A stretch of 64,000 nt of DNA from Bacillus benzoevorans (GCF_014207535.1 NZ_JACHGK010000002.1:124001-188000); one strand, 5' to 3'. Counted from the first letter of the stretch, positions 1 through 9,355 are shown. Notes: generated by a model not told the origin, from the sequence alone. A program made the numbers and translations.

Positions 1-614
1 TTGAAGAACCGGTTGCGGCGGCTATTGGGGCCGGATTGCCGGTGGATGAGCCTGTCGCAAGTGTCATTGTCGATATTGGCGCCGGTTCAACAGAGGTGGC
101 CATTATCTCCTATGGAGGTATTGTTTCCTGCCACTCACTGAAGGTTGGCGGCGACAAATTAGATGATGATATTATCCAATATGTGAGAAAAAAATATAAT
201 ATGCTGATCGGTGAACGAACAGCGGAAAATATTAAATTGGAGATCGGTTTCGCACTTATCGAGCACGAAGAACAGACCATGGAGGTCAGAGGACGTGATT
301 TGGTCAGCGGTTTGCCAAAAACGACTACCCTTTCCTCGTTTGAAATTCGCGATTGTCTTAAAGAATCGCTGCTCGCGATCTTAGATACCATCAAAGCAAC
401 GTTAGAAGACTGCCCAGCAGAACTGAGCGGAGATATCGTCGACCGCGGTATTATCCTAACCGGCGGTGTTTCTTTATTAAACGGTATCGAGGAATGGATG
501 GCAAAAGAAATTGATGTTCCCGTTGCATTAGCTCCAAGCCCCCTTGAATCAGTAGCTATCGGCACAGGAAAAGCACTGAAATATGTACACAAACTGCCTA
601 CTACTGCTATATAA
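1..614 (+). CDS. MreB/Mbl-family actin-like cell shape protein, 3' part
   Basis: The open frame runs in from the left edge (frame 3), so the start lies outside; 203 residues are visible. They align by eye to the C-terminal half of Mbl/MreBH, the bacterial actins that form membrane filaments and guide lateral wall synthesis. Visible landmarks are the EEPVAAAIGAGLPVDEP segment, GERTAENIKLEIG, MEVRGRDLVSGLPK and LESVAIGTG. Both nucleotide motifs deviate from the family: phosphate-2 reads DIGAGSTE (nt 72-95) where DIGGGTTE is usual, and the adenosine motif reads TGGV (nt 459-470) where TGGG is usual. It may be a divergent extra paralogue. The family is clear; which paralogue it is cannot be settled. 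Confidence 0.88.
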   Translation, partial: EEPVAAAIGAGLPVDEPVASVIVDIGAGSTEVAIISYGGIVSCHSLKVGGDKLDDDIIQYVRKKYNMLIGERTAENIKLEIGFALIEHEEQTMEVRGRDLVSGLPKTTTLSSFEIRDCLKESLLAILDTIKATLEDCPAELSGDIVDRGIILTGGVSLLNGIEEWMAKEIDVPVALAPSPLESVAIGTGKALKYVHKLPTTAI

Positions 615-617
615 GGA

Positions 618-654
618 AATGATTCCAGCCCGATTCACTTTGGCTGGAATCATT
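618..654 (+). terminator. Terminator of the MreB-like gene
   Basis: Perfect 13-bp inverted repeat (AATGATTCCAGCC / GGCTGGAATCATT) with an 11-nt loop, starting 3 bp after the stop codon. The following T-tract is weak (TCTATCTC). Confidence 0.75.
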
Positions 655-747
655 TCTATCTCTACAAAGTTTACATAATGTGATTATCGTTACCTTATCT
701 ATTACTTTTTATCGCTATTTATCCTTTTTCGGTGTATTCTATAAGTG

Positions 748-753
748 TATAAT
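748..753 (+). promoter_or_regulatory. Candidate -10 box for the downstream gene
   Basis: A perfect TATAAT lies 33 bp before the TTG start. The hexamer 17 bp upstream (TTTTTC) is a poor -35, so the call rests mainly on the -10. Confidence 0.35.
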
Positions 754-786
754 CAAATTCAATTTATTAAAGGCAGGTGAATCCAA

Positions 787-1194
787 TTGAAATTTTATAT
801 TGCTTCCAGCTTTCAAAATCGCGATCTCGTCCGGGTGGCAACCTTTTTATTTTCGCAAAACGATTTTATTCAAGCATACGACTGGACGATGAATGAAAAG
901 GCAGCAACATTTGAAGAACTTCGTTATATTGGGGAGGAAGCCAAGCAAGGAATTATGGATGCAGACTTTGTTGTGATGATTCTTCCGGCCGGTAAAGGCA
1001 GTCATTTAGAGTTAGGGATGGCCATGGCATTAAATAAAAGAATTTATTTATATTCGCCTGATGAAGATATTTATCATATGGATAAGACCATTACTTACTA
1101 TTTTCTTCCTGAACTCAGACCGTTCGTCGGTCAACTGGCTGACTTTATATCATTTGTCATTAAATGCGAGAATAACAATGTTGTCTTACATTAA
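787..1194 (+). CDS. Nucleoside 2-deoxyribosyltransferase-like protein
   Basis: 135 residues. The N-terminus (MKFYIASSF) and the motif GSHLELGMAMALNKRIYLY match the small nucleoside 2-deoxyribosyltransferase fold, in which the Glu of a G-x3-E-x-G signature is the nucleophile; here it is the first E in GSHLELG. Such enzymes move deoxyribose between bases or hydrolyse nucleosides or nucleotides; the real substrate cannot be read from sequence. The TTG start is supported by an AGGCAGGTGA ribosome binding site at about 770-779. It is a monocistronic gene between two terminators. It could also be a TIR/SLOG-like nucleotide-binding protein, but the Glu motif favours the transferase family. Confidence 0.65.
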   Translation: MKFYIASSFQNRDLVRVATFLFSQNDFIQAYDWTMNEKAATFEELRYIGEEAKQGIMDADFVVMILPAGKGSHLELGMAMALNKRIYLYSPDEDIYHMDKTITYYFLPELRPFVGQLADFISFVIKCENNNVVLH

Positions 1195-1270
1195 GATGAG
1201 AACTGCAAGCTGATGCGTTTCTAGTTTGTCACATACCGGCCTGCCGGACCTATTTATTACATAGAAAAAA

Positions 1271-1305
1271 AGAAAGCTATTGTATATCCGCTGCAATAGC
1301 TTTCT
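1271..1305. terminator. Bidirectional terminator between convergent genes
   Basis: Perfect 12-bp stem AGAAAGCTATTG / CAATAGCTTTCT with A-run before and T-run after, between the deoxyribosyltransferase-like gene (+) and mutL (-). Confidence 0.85.
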
Positions 1306-1310
1306 TTTTT

Positions 1311-3305
1311 TTACATGATTCGTTTGAACATTTTTTCTAAATCATAGGTTGAGGTGTGGATGATAATCGGACGGCCATGCGGGCAGGTAAACGGGTCAGA
1401 TGTCCTGCGCAGCTCGTCTAATAACGCCTGAATCTCATCATTGCGCAAATGCCGATTCGCTTTAATGGAACCTTTACAGCTCATCATAATCGCCGCTTCT
1501 TCGCGTAGCTTTTTAATATCTACCCTTTTCATCGCCAGCACTTGTTCAATCATTTCTTCAATTGTTTCTTTTTCCTCCCCCTTTGGAAACCATTGGGGAT
1601 GTGCCTTGACAATATAGCTGTTGATGCCAAATGGCTCAAGAAACACTCCGACACTCTCTAATTCGACCCTATTTTCTTCTATTTTAATCGCATCATCCGT
1701 TGAATATTCCAATGTAATCGGAACGAGCAGCTCCTGCAATTCTTTTTCCACTCGTCCAACCTTTTCTTTGAAAAACTCATATTTGATCCGCTCTTGGGCT
1801 GCATGCTGGTCAATAATATATAAGCCTCGTTCATTTTGGGCAAATATATACGTTCCGTGCATCTGCCCAATGGGATAAAGCGGCGGCACCCTGCATCCAG
1901 TGGTTTCAACAACGCCGATGCCTTCGTCTTGGGCGTTGAAAGATTCTCCCTCTGACAGAGGTACTTCCGCAGCACCTCCATCTTCTGCCGCTGGAAAAAT
2001 GGGATCAAGCTCTTCTTTATTCCAGCTCTCTTCTATCTGTGACCTAATAGAGGCATTTCCTGAGTCAGCATCTGCGGCATGCTGCTGGATGGAAAAGCCT
2101 GCCGCTGGGCTCATTCTCTCTGGTGCTTCAGCGCTTTGCTCTTCCCTGATTGAAATAGAGGGGTGCGAAAAAGTATTTCCCGTAAAATTAGAAATCGGCA
2201 TGCTGTCTGGCGCTTGATATTCCTTCACCGGAGGCTGGACTGGCAAATGGTCGAGGTCAAAGGCTGCTTGTTCAGACTTTCGTTTTTCCGCCTTTTCCCG
2301 AATTAAGCCCGCTGGAATCAATTCCTTCGTTTTAAAAGCAGCCCGGATCGTGTCCGCAACAAGGGCATTTAGTTCCTGTTCCTTACTGATTCGTACCTCC
2401 AGCTTGGATGGATGGACATTGACATCGACAAGAATTGGATCCATGTTGATATTTAAGAGAACAATAGGATAGCGGCCAATCGGCAGTAAGGTATGATACC
2501 CCTCTTGAATGGCTTTGACAAGCGGATAGTTCTTAATAAAACGACCGTTTATCATGGTCGAGATATAATTGCGTGATGCCCGGGTAATCTCCGGCAAAGC
2601 GATATAACCTTTTATCGTAAAATCCAGTGATTCTGCCTGAATCGGAATCATTTTCTTGGCGATATTCATCCCGTATATCGCGGCAAGCACCTGCCTCTCG
2701 TCCCCATTTCCATTGGTATGAAGCAGCTTTCTCCCGTTATGAATCAAACGGAGAGACACTTCAGGATGGGCCAAGGCCAGACGGTTTGTGACATCGGTAA
2801 TATTGCCTAATTCTGTATGAACACTCTTCATATATTTCAAACGTGCCGGTGTGTTATAAAAAAGATCCGTAATCGTAATGTCTGTCCCCGTTGATGCCGC
2901 GCACTTTTCGAGCGTGACCACTTTGTTGCCTTCCAAAATCAGCCGCGTCCCATCACTACCGGTGGACGTGACTAGTTCTAGTTTGGATACGGAAGCGATA
3001 CTCGGGAGGGCTTCACCACGGAATCCAAGTGTACGAATGCGGAAAAGATCATGTTCATTTTTGATTTTACTCGTAGCATGGCGGCTGAAAGCCAGTGGAA
3101 CATCACTTTCTTCGATCCCTTCTCCATTATCGCTGATGCGGATTTTCACCAGACCTGCTTCCTCAATTTCGATCTCGATGATGGTACTTCCTGCATCAAT
3201 GGCATTTTCAACCAATTCTTTGACAACAGATGCCGGACGTTCTACGACTTCACCCGCTGCTATTTTATTGGATAGAGCATCATCAAGCTGAATAATTTTC
3301 CCCAT
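1311..3305 (-). CDS. mutL: DNA mismatch repair protein MutL
   Basis: 664 residues. The N-terminal GHKL ATPase shows ELVENAIDAG, DNGEGI and GFRGEAL. The C-terminal endonuclease domain has the metal motif DQHAAQERIKYE (residues 499-510), a Cys in MSCKGS and the CPHGRP motif, so this is the nicking type of MutL found in organisms without MutH. QELLVP at about residue 524 resembles the beta-clamp-binding motif of Bacillus MutL. The linker (about 340-470) is acidic and low in conservation, as usual. The start has a GGAGGTGAG site. It follows mutS by about 25 bp and is probably co-transcribed with it. Confidence 0.98.
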   Translation of the reverse strand: MGKIIQLDDALSNKIAAGEVVERPASVVKELVENAIDAGSTIIEIEIEEAGLVKIRISDNGEGIEESDVPLAFSRHATSKIKNEHDLFRIRTLGFRGEALPSIASVSKLELVTSTGSDGTRLILEGNKVVTLEKCAASTGTDITITDLFYNTPARLKYMKSVHTELGNITDVTNRLALAHPEVSLRLIHNGRKLLHTNGNGDERQVLAAIYGMNIAKKMIPIQAESLDFTIKGYIALPEITRASRNYISTMINGRFIKNYPLVKAIQEGYHTLLPIGRYPIVLLNINMDPILVDVNVHPSKLEVRISKEQELNALVADTIRAAFKTKELIPAGLIREKAEKRKSEQAAFDLDHLPVQPPVKEYQAPDSMPISNFTGNTFSHPSISIREEQSAEAPERMSPAAGFSIQQHAADADSGNASIRSQIEESWNKEELDPIFPAAEDGGAAEVPLSEGESFNAQDEGIGVVETTGCRVPPLYPIGQMHGTYIFAQNERGLYIIDQHAAQERIKYEFFKEKVGRVEKELQELLVPITLEYSTDDAIKIEENRVELESVGVFLEPFGINSYIVKAHPQWFPKGEEKETIEEMIEQVLAMKRVDIKKLREEAAIMMSCKGSIKANRHLRNDEIQALLDELRRTSDPFTCPHGRPIIIHTSTYDLEKMFKRIM

Positions 3306-3330
3306 TAAATGCTCACCTCCACGATTGATA

Positions 3331-6018
3331 TTATTTTAGCCTCTTATGCAGTTCATAAAGAATATTCATCGCCTGCATTGGCGTCATGTCTAAAATGTCC
3401 AGTTCTTTGATTTTCTCCATCACCCGCTTTTCTCTTGAGCTTAAAGAGCTTTTCTTCGCTGGAATTGGTTCTGCATCAAAAAAGGATAATTGAGCATCTG
3501 CGGCTTCCGGACCTGCCTCGATTTGCGCATCATCCGCTTTAGCGGCCTTGTTTCCTTTCATCTCTTCAACTGATCCATAAGTTTCGCTGATGCCGTGCTC
3601 TCTTGCTGAAGGAGCAGTTCCCACGCTGTTACTGGCAGACCCGAGCTGCTCTAGTGAGATTAAGATTTCATTCGCCCTGGTTATGACTTCATCCGGCAAT
3701 TCAGCGAGCTGCGCCACATGAATCCCATAGCTTTTATCTGTCGGTCCTTCTTTAATTTTATGAAGGAAAACGACTTTCCCGCTTTGTTCGATGGCACTGA
3801 CATGAACGTTTTTCAGATGATTCAATTCTTCCTCCAGCACGGTTAATTCATGATAATGGGTTGAAAACAAGGTTTTCGCCCCGATGCGATGGTGAATATA
3901 TTCGATAATCGACTGTGCCAGGGCCATCCCATCATAGGTGGATGTCCCGCGCCCGATTTCATCAAAGAGGATGAGACTGTCCTTCGTCGCATTGGTAATG
4001 GCATTCTTTGCCTCCAGCATTTCGACCATAAAGGTACTTTGTCCGGAAATTAAATCATCAGCGGCCCCAATCCGGGTAAATACTTGATCAAAGATCGGCA
4101 GCACCGCCTCCGTTGCCGGCACAAAACAACCGATTTGCGCTAAGATCGACGTTAACGCAACCTGGCGCATAAAGGTGCTTTTTCCTGACATATTCGGACC
4201 CGTAATCAGGAGGATTTCCCGTTCTTCATTCATGACACAGTCATTTGGAACATAGCGGTCTGCTTTCATGACCTTCTCCACCACCGGGTGACGTCCGTCT
4301 TTAATCATGAGTTGTCTTTCATCTGAAAAAACCGGCTTTACATAATGCCGTTCCTCGCTGAGAGTGGCAAAGCATTGCAGAACGTCCAGTTCGCTCACTG
4401 TTTTGGCCAATGCCTGCAGCCGTGGAATATGTTCTTTGATCTGCTCACGAACAGCCGTAAATAATTCATATTCCAATTCCACGCTTTTTTCTTCTGCTTG
4501 TAAAATTAACGCCTCTTTCTCCTTTAATTCAGGTGTAATAAAGCGCTCAGCATTCGTTAACGTCTGCTTTCTCTCATACCTTCCCTCTTCAAGATGCTGC
4601 AGGTTCGCCCGTGTCACCTCAATATAGTAGCCGAATACCCGGTTATATCCGACCTTTAATGATTTAATGCCCGTTTTTTCCCGTTCCTCCCGTTCCAGTT
4701 GAGCAATCCAAGTCTTTCCGTTTCTGCTCGCATCACGAAAGCGGTCCAGTTCCTCATGATAGCCATCGCGAATCATATTTCCTTCCTTGACGGAAAGCGG
4801 CGGATTATCAACGATCGCCCGCTCTAATAAATCCGTTACTTCCTCACATGGATCAAGCCGTGTTGCAAGACGGACCGTACTTTCCGTTCCCAGCTTTTCA
4901 GTCAAATCCTGGATAGAAGGAATTTGCTGCAGGGAACGTTTTAACTGCATTAAATCGCGGGCATTGACATTACCAAATGCCACCCTCCCGGCCAACCGCT
5001 CCAAATCGTAGACCTCGGTCAGTTTTTCCCGCAGCTCCTGCCGTTCAAAATAGGCACTCATCAGGGTTTCCACCATTTGATGCCGCTGCGCGATTTCCTC
5101 TTTTTGAATCAGCGGACGGTCAATCCACTGCTTTAACATTCTCCCGCCCATTGCCGTCTTTGTTTCATCCAAAAGCCATAGCAAAGAGCCTTTTTTTCCT
5201 TTCGAGCGAATCGTTTCGGTCAGTTCAAGATTCCGTTTCGAAAAAAAGTCAATTTTCATATATTGATAGACTTTATAAAGGGAAACAGGCTGCAGGTGAT
5301 CTAAACTTCTCTTTTGCGTTCGGTATAAATAATTAAGCAGCCGTGCCATTGTTTTTTGCAGCTTATCCTCATGAACATCAGCAAAAAGCGACTGGCTTTC
5401 TTCATGAATCGTGGCATCCTCTTCAAAAGAGAATGTTATAAACATGCGCTCGCGAATCTGACGCTGCCATTCGCTATCAAAGTCAGAGGAAATCACCACT
5501 TCCTTTGCCCCTGACACAGAAAGTTCATTCATAACTTCATCAAAATTCCAGCTTAAAAGCGTTACTTTATTTTCGCCGGTAGACAGATCATTATAGGCAA
5601 ATCCTACTGTACCATCGGCAAAATCAGTCATCGTGGCAATATAGTTGTTCTGTTTCTCTTCCAGACCTTTGACCGCCATCATCGTTCCCGGAGTAATCAG
5701 TTGTACCACTTCACGGCGGACGACTCCTTTAGCATGCTTCGGATCCTCTGTCTGCTCGCATATCGCCACTTTGTAGCCACGGGCAACCAGCTGCTCAATG
5801 TATTGGCTGGCAGAATGGTATGGAACTCCGCACATGGGGATGCGTTCATCCCCGCCGCCTTCCCGGCCTGTTAAGGTGATTTCTAACTCCTGAGATGCTT
5901 TAATGGCATCGTCGAAAAACATTTCGTAGAAGTCTCCAAGTCTAAAAAATAAAAAGGCATCTTGATAGTCTGCCTTTACCTGTAAATATTGCTGAATCAT
6001 CGGCGTATAAACGACCAT
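3331..6018 (-). CDS. mutS: DNA mismatch recognition protein MutS
   Basis: 895 residues from the chosen ATG. An in-frame TTG six codons upstream is rejected because the GGAGG site lies inside those codons, 5 nt before the ATG at 6018. Mismatch-reading motif GDFYEMF near residues 28-34 (Phe30, Glu32), Walker A GPNMSGKST, Walker B LILFDEIGRGTSTYDG and the STHYHEL switch are all present. A variable, acidic C-terminal segment carries QLSFF, which resembles the beta-clamp-binding motif of Bacillus MutS. Binds mispairs and recruits MutL, encoded just downstream. Confidence 0.98.
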   Translation of the reverse strand: MVVYTPMIQQYLQVKADYQDAFLFFRLGDFYEMFFDDAIKASQELEITLTGREGGGDERIPMCGVPYHSASQYIEQLVARGYKVAICEQTEDPKHAKGVVRREVVQLITPGTMMAVKGLEEKQNNYIATMTDFADGTVGFAYNDLSTGENKVTLLSWNFDEVMNELSVSGAKEVVISSDFDSEWQRQIRERMFITFSFEEDATIHEESQSLFADVHEDKLQKTMARLLNYLYRTQKRSLDHLQPVSLYKVYQYMKIDFFSKRNLELTETIRSKGKKGSLLWLLDETKTAMGGRMLKQWIDRPLIQKEEIAQRHQMVETLMSAYFERQELREKLTEVYDLERLAGRVAFGNVNARDLMQLKRSLQQIPSIQDLTEKLGTESTVRLATRLDPCEEVTDLLERAIVDNPPLSVKEGNMIRDGYHEELDRFRDASRNGKTWIAQLEREEREKTGIKSLKVGYNRVFGYYIEVTRANLQHLEEGRYERKQTLTNAERFITPELKEKEALILQAEEKSVELEYELFTAVREQIKEHIPRLQALAKTVSELDVLQCFATLSEERHYVKPVFSDERQLMIKDGRHPVVEKVMKADRYVPNDCVMNEEREILLITGPNMSGKSTFMRQVALTSILAQIGCFVPATEAVLPIFDQVFTRIGAADDLISGQSTFMVEMLEAKNAITNATKDSLILFDEIGRGTSTYDGMALAQSIIEYIHHRIGAKTLFSTHYHELTVLEEELNHLKNVHVSAIEQSGKVVFLHKIKEGPTDKSYGIHVAQLAELPDEVITRANEILISLEQLGSASNSVGTAPSAREHGISETYGSVEEMKGNKAAKADDAQIEAGPEAADAQLSFFDAEPIPAKKSSLSSREKRVMEKIKELDILDMTPMQAMNILYELHKRLK

Positions 6019-6146
6019 TGTTACCTCCAAAAGCAAATCTAATTTTCCTGTTTATTATATCACACCGTGAGATGAATCTTAATGGGATGATTTGCAAACA
6101 GATTTTATTTCATTTTTTTATCGGGAAAATTCTGCGCAAAAAAATA

Positions 6147-6167
6147 CTAGGAAGAATCCCTTCCTAG
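6147..6167 (-). terminator. Terminator of cotE
   Basis: 8-bp stem CTAGGAAG / CTTCCTAG with a 5-nt loop, followed on the minus strand by a run of seven T. Confidence 0.75.
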
Positions 6168-6174
6168 CTTACTG

Positions 6175-6720
6175 TTAACGATCTTTACTTTCTTGTAAGA
6201 AATCCGGATCTAGTTCCTCAAAATCTTCGTCAGAAACTTCCATTCCCCAGTCATCATCCTTACACTCACATTTATCCGGATGTACAGCTACGCAAATTTT
6301 GGTTTCACCAATGACTTCAACTAAAAATTCTCTTTCAACGTGCACCGTAATGCGATTACCGCTTGGAGAAATCACAGCTTCTACACAATTTGGCTGTTGC
6401 ATGACGCGAGCAATGACGTCCTGATCTTCAACGCTGTCCCGATCACGGTATTTTAATTTAATAATATCCCGATACTCAACACGTTCTGTTACTACCTCTG
6501 TTCTTGTATTATTGTCGTAAGCATACCAAGTATTGATATCATAATACCCATCAATTTCTACCGTTTTCCCAACCTTTTTCGCCTCATACGTATGGTTTAT
6601 AATCCAGCAGCCAAGGATACAAGCCGGGTCGTTAGGCGGGCAAATGGTGTGATTAGACTGCGTAAATTTACGTCCTTTCGCTACGACTGCTTTCGCAAAA
6701 ATCTCTCTATACTCTCCCAT
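6175..6720 (-). CDS. cotE: Outer spore coat morphogenetic protein CotE
   Basis: 181 residues from the ATG beginning MGEYREIF, the length of Bacillus CotE. A longer frame begins 24 nt upstream, but its first codons contain the GAGGAGG ribosome binding site, so it is rejected. Recognisable blocks are KAVVAKGRKFTQ, WIINHTYEA, TEVVTERVEY, DVIARVMQQPNC and VEREFLVEVIGETK, with an acidic C-terminal tail. CotE assembles around the forespore and recruits outer coat proteins; the tail is the known partner-binding region. Extra cysteines around residues 27-40 and in the CECKDDDW segment differ from B. subtilis and could allow disulphide cross-linking (inference). The gene has its own candidate sporulation promoter. 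Confidence 0.95.
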   Translation of the reverse strand: MGEYREIFAKAVVAKGRKFTQSNHTICPPNDPACILGCWIINHTYEAKKVGKTVEIDGYYDINTWYAYDNNTRTEVVTERVEYRDIIKLKYRDRDSVEDQDVIARVMQQPNCVEAVISPSGNRITVHVEREFLVEVIGETKICVAVHPDKCECKDDDWGMEVSDEDFEELDPDFLQESKDR

Positions 6721-6828
6721 TGCGAGCGAAACCTCCTCATTCATTTTCCATTCATCCTATGCGTGATATAAGACTAGTGTGCGATTATTTTTCGCTGAAT
6801 GTCACGTCAATAACTATAGGCATATTTC

Positions 6829-6836
6829 ATTGTATG
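6829..6836 (-). promoter_or_regulatory. Candidate sigma-E/sigma-K -10 box of cotE
   Basis: Minus-strand CATACAAT about 110 nt upstream of the cotE start, with an AC 16 nt before it. This fits the mother-cell patterns CATACANT (sigma-E) and AC-N16-CATANNNTA (sigma-K; one mismatch). B. subtilis cotE is known to use both factors. Confidence 0.5.
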
Positions 6837-6991
6837 CAGGGTAATGGCGAAAGTTACGCACAGTTAAAAGCCATTGCAGGAATAGTCCTGATATAACTGA
6901 AAAAAGGAGAATGCTAATTTTTCATCATCATAAATCTTGCTGGGAACAGAGAATCTTTCCTTCAAGCAGAAACATTGATAAAATGGAAAAA

Positions 6992-7025
6992 GACGGGGCA
7001 AACTCTAAAAAGAGCCAGCCCCGTC
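6992..7025 (-). terminator. Terminator of the miaB-ricA operon
   Basis: Stem GACGGGGC / GCCCCGTC just past the ricA stop, followed by TTTTTCC on the minus strand. Confidence 0.8.
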
Positions 7026-7032
7026 CTTATTA

Positions 7033-7461
7033 TTAATGATGGTGACAGGATTTGTTGGCGAGTTCTGCTCCGGTTTCTCCGCTTAGCAGATTGCCTCCTG
7101 TAGTTTCTAAAATTTCATTGGTAACGGCATTGGAGATTGTAGTTGCAACAAGCTGGAGGAGATCGTTTACATCCCCCTGCGACTGTTTAAATTCGTTTAC
7201 AACAGGAATGGCATCCAGTTCCTGTTCCAGCTGGCTGATTTTTTCTTCTGTTTTCTTTAAAGCTTCTTCTTTGCCATAATGCTGCAAATTAACAGCTTGC
7301 TTTTGCAGCCCCTTTATCGTCTTGATATTCACTCGAACTTTCTCATTCTCATGGATGGCAGCTTCAGCTCGCTTGAAGAAATCGACCTCATCCGTTTCAG
7401 CAATCATTTTAGCCAATTCTCTTGCTTTCGCGATAATATCGTCCTTTGTATAATTCCCCAT
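7033..7461 (-). CDS. ricA: RicA (YmcA/YlbF family), Y-complex subunit
   Basis: 142 residues. Typical alpha-helical YlbF/YmcA protein with KARELAKMIAETDEVDFFKRAE, IKGLQKQAVNLQHY and NEFKQSQGDVNDLLQLVATTIS. With RicF and RicT it forms the Y-complex that works with RNase Y on mRNA maturation and affects competence, biofilm formation and sporulation; the RNase Y gene is also in this window. The protein ends in CHHH; the B. subtilis protein also has a Cys near its C-terminus, and that complex is reported to carry [4Fe-4S] clusters, so the Cys/His tail may be a ligand (inference). It starts right after the miaB stop codon, so the two are translated from one message. Confidence 0.95.
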   Translation of the reverse strand: MGNYTKDDIIAKARELAKMIAETDEVDFFKRAEAAIHENEKVRVNIKTIKGLQKQAVNLQHYGKEEALKKTEEKISQLEQELDAIPVVNEFKQSQGDVNDLLQLVATTISNAVTNEILETTGGNLLSGETGAELANKSCHHH

Positions 7462-9087
7462 TTAGTCCACCTCAACCATATCTAATTCTTCTACCATTGT
7501 ACCATTTAATGACCATGTTTTGGTGTCTGTTATTTTAACTTTGACGATTTTTCCAATCGCCGTTTTTGGACCGGAAAAATTAACCAGCTTGCTTCTTCTT
7601 GTATAACCAGCTAAGATGTCAGGATTATTTTTACTTTCCCCTTCAACTAATACTTCTACTACTTGGCCTTTATATTTCTTCAACGCTTCTGCAGATAATT
7701 CATTAACAACTGCATTTAAACGCTGAAGTCGTTCTTTTTTCACTGCCAGCGGTACATTATCCTGCATGTTCGCAGCAGGTGTTCCTTCTCTTGGGGAGTA
7801 AATAAAGGTATATGCCGCCTCATAGCCTACTTCACGGTATAGTGAAAGAGTTTCTTCAAACTGTTCTTCCGTTTCATTCGGATAACCAACAATGATATCC
7901 GTTGTTAAAGCGACATTTGGGATCGCCGCTTTAATTTTGCGGACTAGTTCAAGATATTCTTCCCTTGTATATTTACGTGCCATAATTTTTAATACATCCG
8001 TTGAACCGGATTGAACCGGTAAATGAATATGCTCCATCAGGTTTCCGCCTTTAGCCAGCACCTCAATTAAATGGTCATCAAAATCACGCGGATGGCTGGT
8101 TGTAAACCGGATTCTCGGGATCCCAATGCTGCGAATTTCATCCATCAGGTCACCCAATCCGTATTTCATCTCAGCGAAATCCTTACCGTATGCGTTGACA
8201 TTCTGCCCTAGCAGCGTGATTTCCTGATACCCTTGAGCAGCCAGCTGACGTACCTCCTGAATGATATCCTCCGGACGGCGGCTTCTTTCTTTACCGCGTG
8301 TATATGGAACGATACAGTACGTACAGAATTTATCACAGCCATACATGATATTGACCCATGCTTTAATATTTCCGCGTCTCACCTTAGGAAGATTCTCAAT
8401 GACATCTCCTTCTTTTGTCCAAACCTCTACGACCATTTCTTTGGACATATAGGCTTCGTGTAAAATTTGCGGCAGGCGGTGAATATTATGGGTACCAAAA
8501 ATCATATCAACATGGTGATAAGTTTTTAAAATTTTATTGACCACTGATTCTTCCTGGGACATACAGCCGCAGACGCCCAATAATAAATCCGGTTTTTCTA
8601 CCTTTAACGACTTCAAGTGTCCAATTTCACCGAATACTTTATTCTCGGCATTTTCGCGGATTGCACAAGTATTCAAGAGAATAACATCAGCATTTTCAAC
8701 AGTATCAGCATCCTCATAACCAAGAGCAAGGAAAATCCCTGACATAACTTCTGTGTCATGTTCATTCATTTGGCAGCCGTATGTTAGTATTTTAAATTTC
8801 TTGCCTTCTCCCATCCCCTGTAATTCTGCGGGAATTTTAAAATCGGTTAGAATATTGACCTGCTCTTTACCGCGTCTTTTCCCTTCTTTTAGATCAGGCG
8901 CTTCATTTATCGTTACGTCCCTTCCAGAAATCCTGTAAGTCGTTTTCCCTTCTTCCTGCTTAAGCACCTTAGCGCCGGTGAAATCAAAGTATTTGCTGTA
9001 ATCTTTTTCGACAGAAGCGGATTTTTTGTCCGTTGGCGAAATCGAATTAATTTGTTCCGTTTGATCTTTACGCTGCTTTTCGTTCAT
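7462..9087 (-). CDS. miaB: tRNA-2-methylthio-N6-dimethylallyladenosine synthase MiaB
   Basis: 541 residues. The UPF0004 domain holds the auxiliary cluster cysteines (C105 in TYGCQMNEHDTEV, C141 in LLNTCAIRE, C175 in VCGCM). The radical-SAM triad is CDKFCTYC (C251, C255, C258), followed by a C-terminal TRAM domain. It adds the methylthio group at position 37 of tRNAs reading UNN codons. The roughly 90-residue N-terminal extension is usual for Bacillus YmcB. The start has an AGAGGGGATT site. Operon with ricA downstream. Confidence 0.97.
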   Translation of the reverse strand: MNEKQRKDQTEQINSISPTDKKSASVEKDYSKYFDFTGAKVLKQEEGKTTYRISGRDVTINEAPDLKEGKRRGKEQVNILTDFKIPAELQGMGEGKKFKILTYGCQMNEHDTEVMSGIFLALGYEDADTVENADVILLNTCAIRENAENKVFGEIGHLKSLKVEKPDLLLGVCGCMSQEESVVNKILKTYHHVDMIFGTHNIHRLPQILHEAYMSKEMVVEVWTKEGDVIENLPKVRRGNIKAWVNIMYGCDKFCTYCIVPYTRGKERSRRPEDIIQEVRQLAAQGYQEITLLGQNVNAYGKDFAEMKYGLGDLMDEIRSIGIPRIRFTTSHPRDFDDHLIEVLAKGGNLMEHIHLPVQSGSTDVLKIMARKYTREEYLELVRKIKAAIPNVALTTDIIVGYPNETEEQFEETLSLYREVGYEAAYTFIYSPREGTPAANMQDNVPLAVKKERLQRLNAVVNELSAEALKKYKGQVVEVLVEGESKNNPDILAGYTRRSKLVNFSGPKTAIGKIVKVKITDTKTWSLNGTMVEELDMVEVD

Positions 9088-9154
9088 GTCAATCCCCTCT
9101 CTTTATTCTTGTAGAACGAACGTCCTATCTCTCATTGTTGACATACAACTTACC

Positions 9155-9183
9155 ATTTTAAACTAAACCAAAGAAACAAACAA
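9155..9183 (-). promoter_or_regulatory. Candidate sigma-A promoter of miaB-ricA
   Basis: Minus strand TTGTTT (9178-9183), 17-bp spacer, TAAAAT (9155-9160), about 70 nt before the miaB start. The -35 is weak. Confidence 0.4.
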
Positions 9184-9323
9184 TATCTTATCCTATTTAC
9201 TAGATAATTCTCAGTGCACTCCTTCACATTACTAAAAATAAGCTGTTTTTCATTCTTTTACCTGGGCAAAATAGCATGTCAATCTTGAGCCTTCCGTTTC
9301 TTTCTAGCACGTCGTCTCATACA

Positions 9324-9355
9324 AAAAGACCGGTGAATTTCATCACCGGTCTTTT
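9324..9355 (-). terminator. Terminator of korAB
   Basis: Perfect 13-bp stem AAAAGACCGGTGA / TCACCGGTCTTTT, 28 bp past the korB stop. Confidence 0.88.

Noticed and set aside
110..592. Minus-strand open frame opposite the MreB-like gene
   Set aside because: Shadow of a strongly conserved coding frame; no ribosome binding site and no recognisable product.
2878..3291. Plus-strand open frame of 137 codons inside mutL
   Set aside because: Antisense to conserved MutL ATPase motifs; Ser/Leu-rich composition typical of an antisense shadow.
4977..5336. Plus-strand frame inside mutS
   Set aside because: Antisense shadow of MutS; no start signal.
9108..9122. LexA-like sequence AGAACGAACGTCC upstream of miaB
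   Set aside because: Arm mismatches to the Bacillus operator and no known SOS link for miaB.
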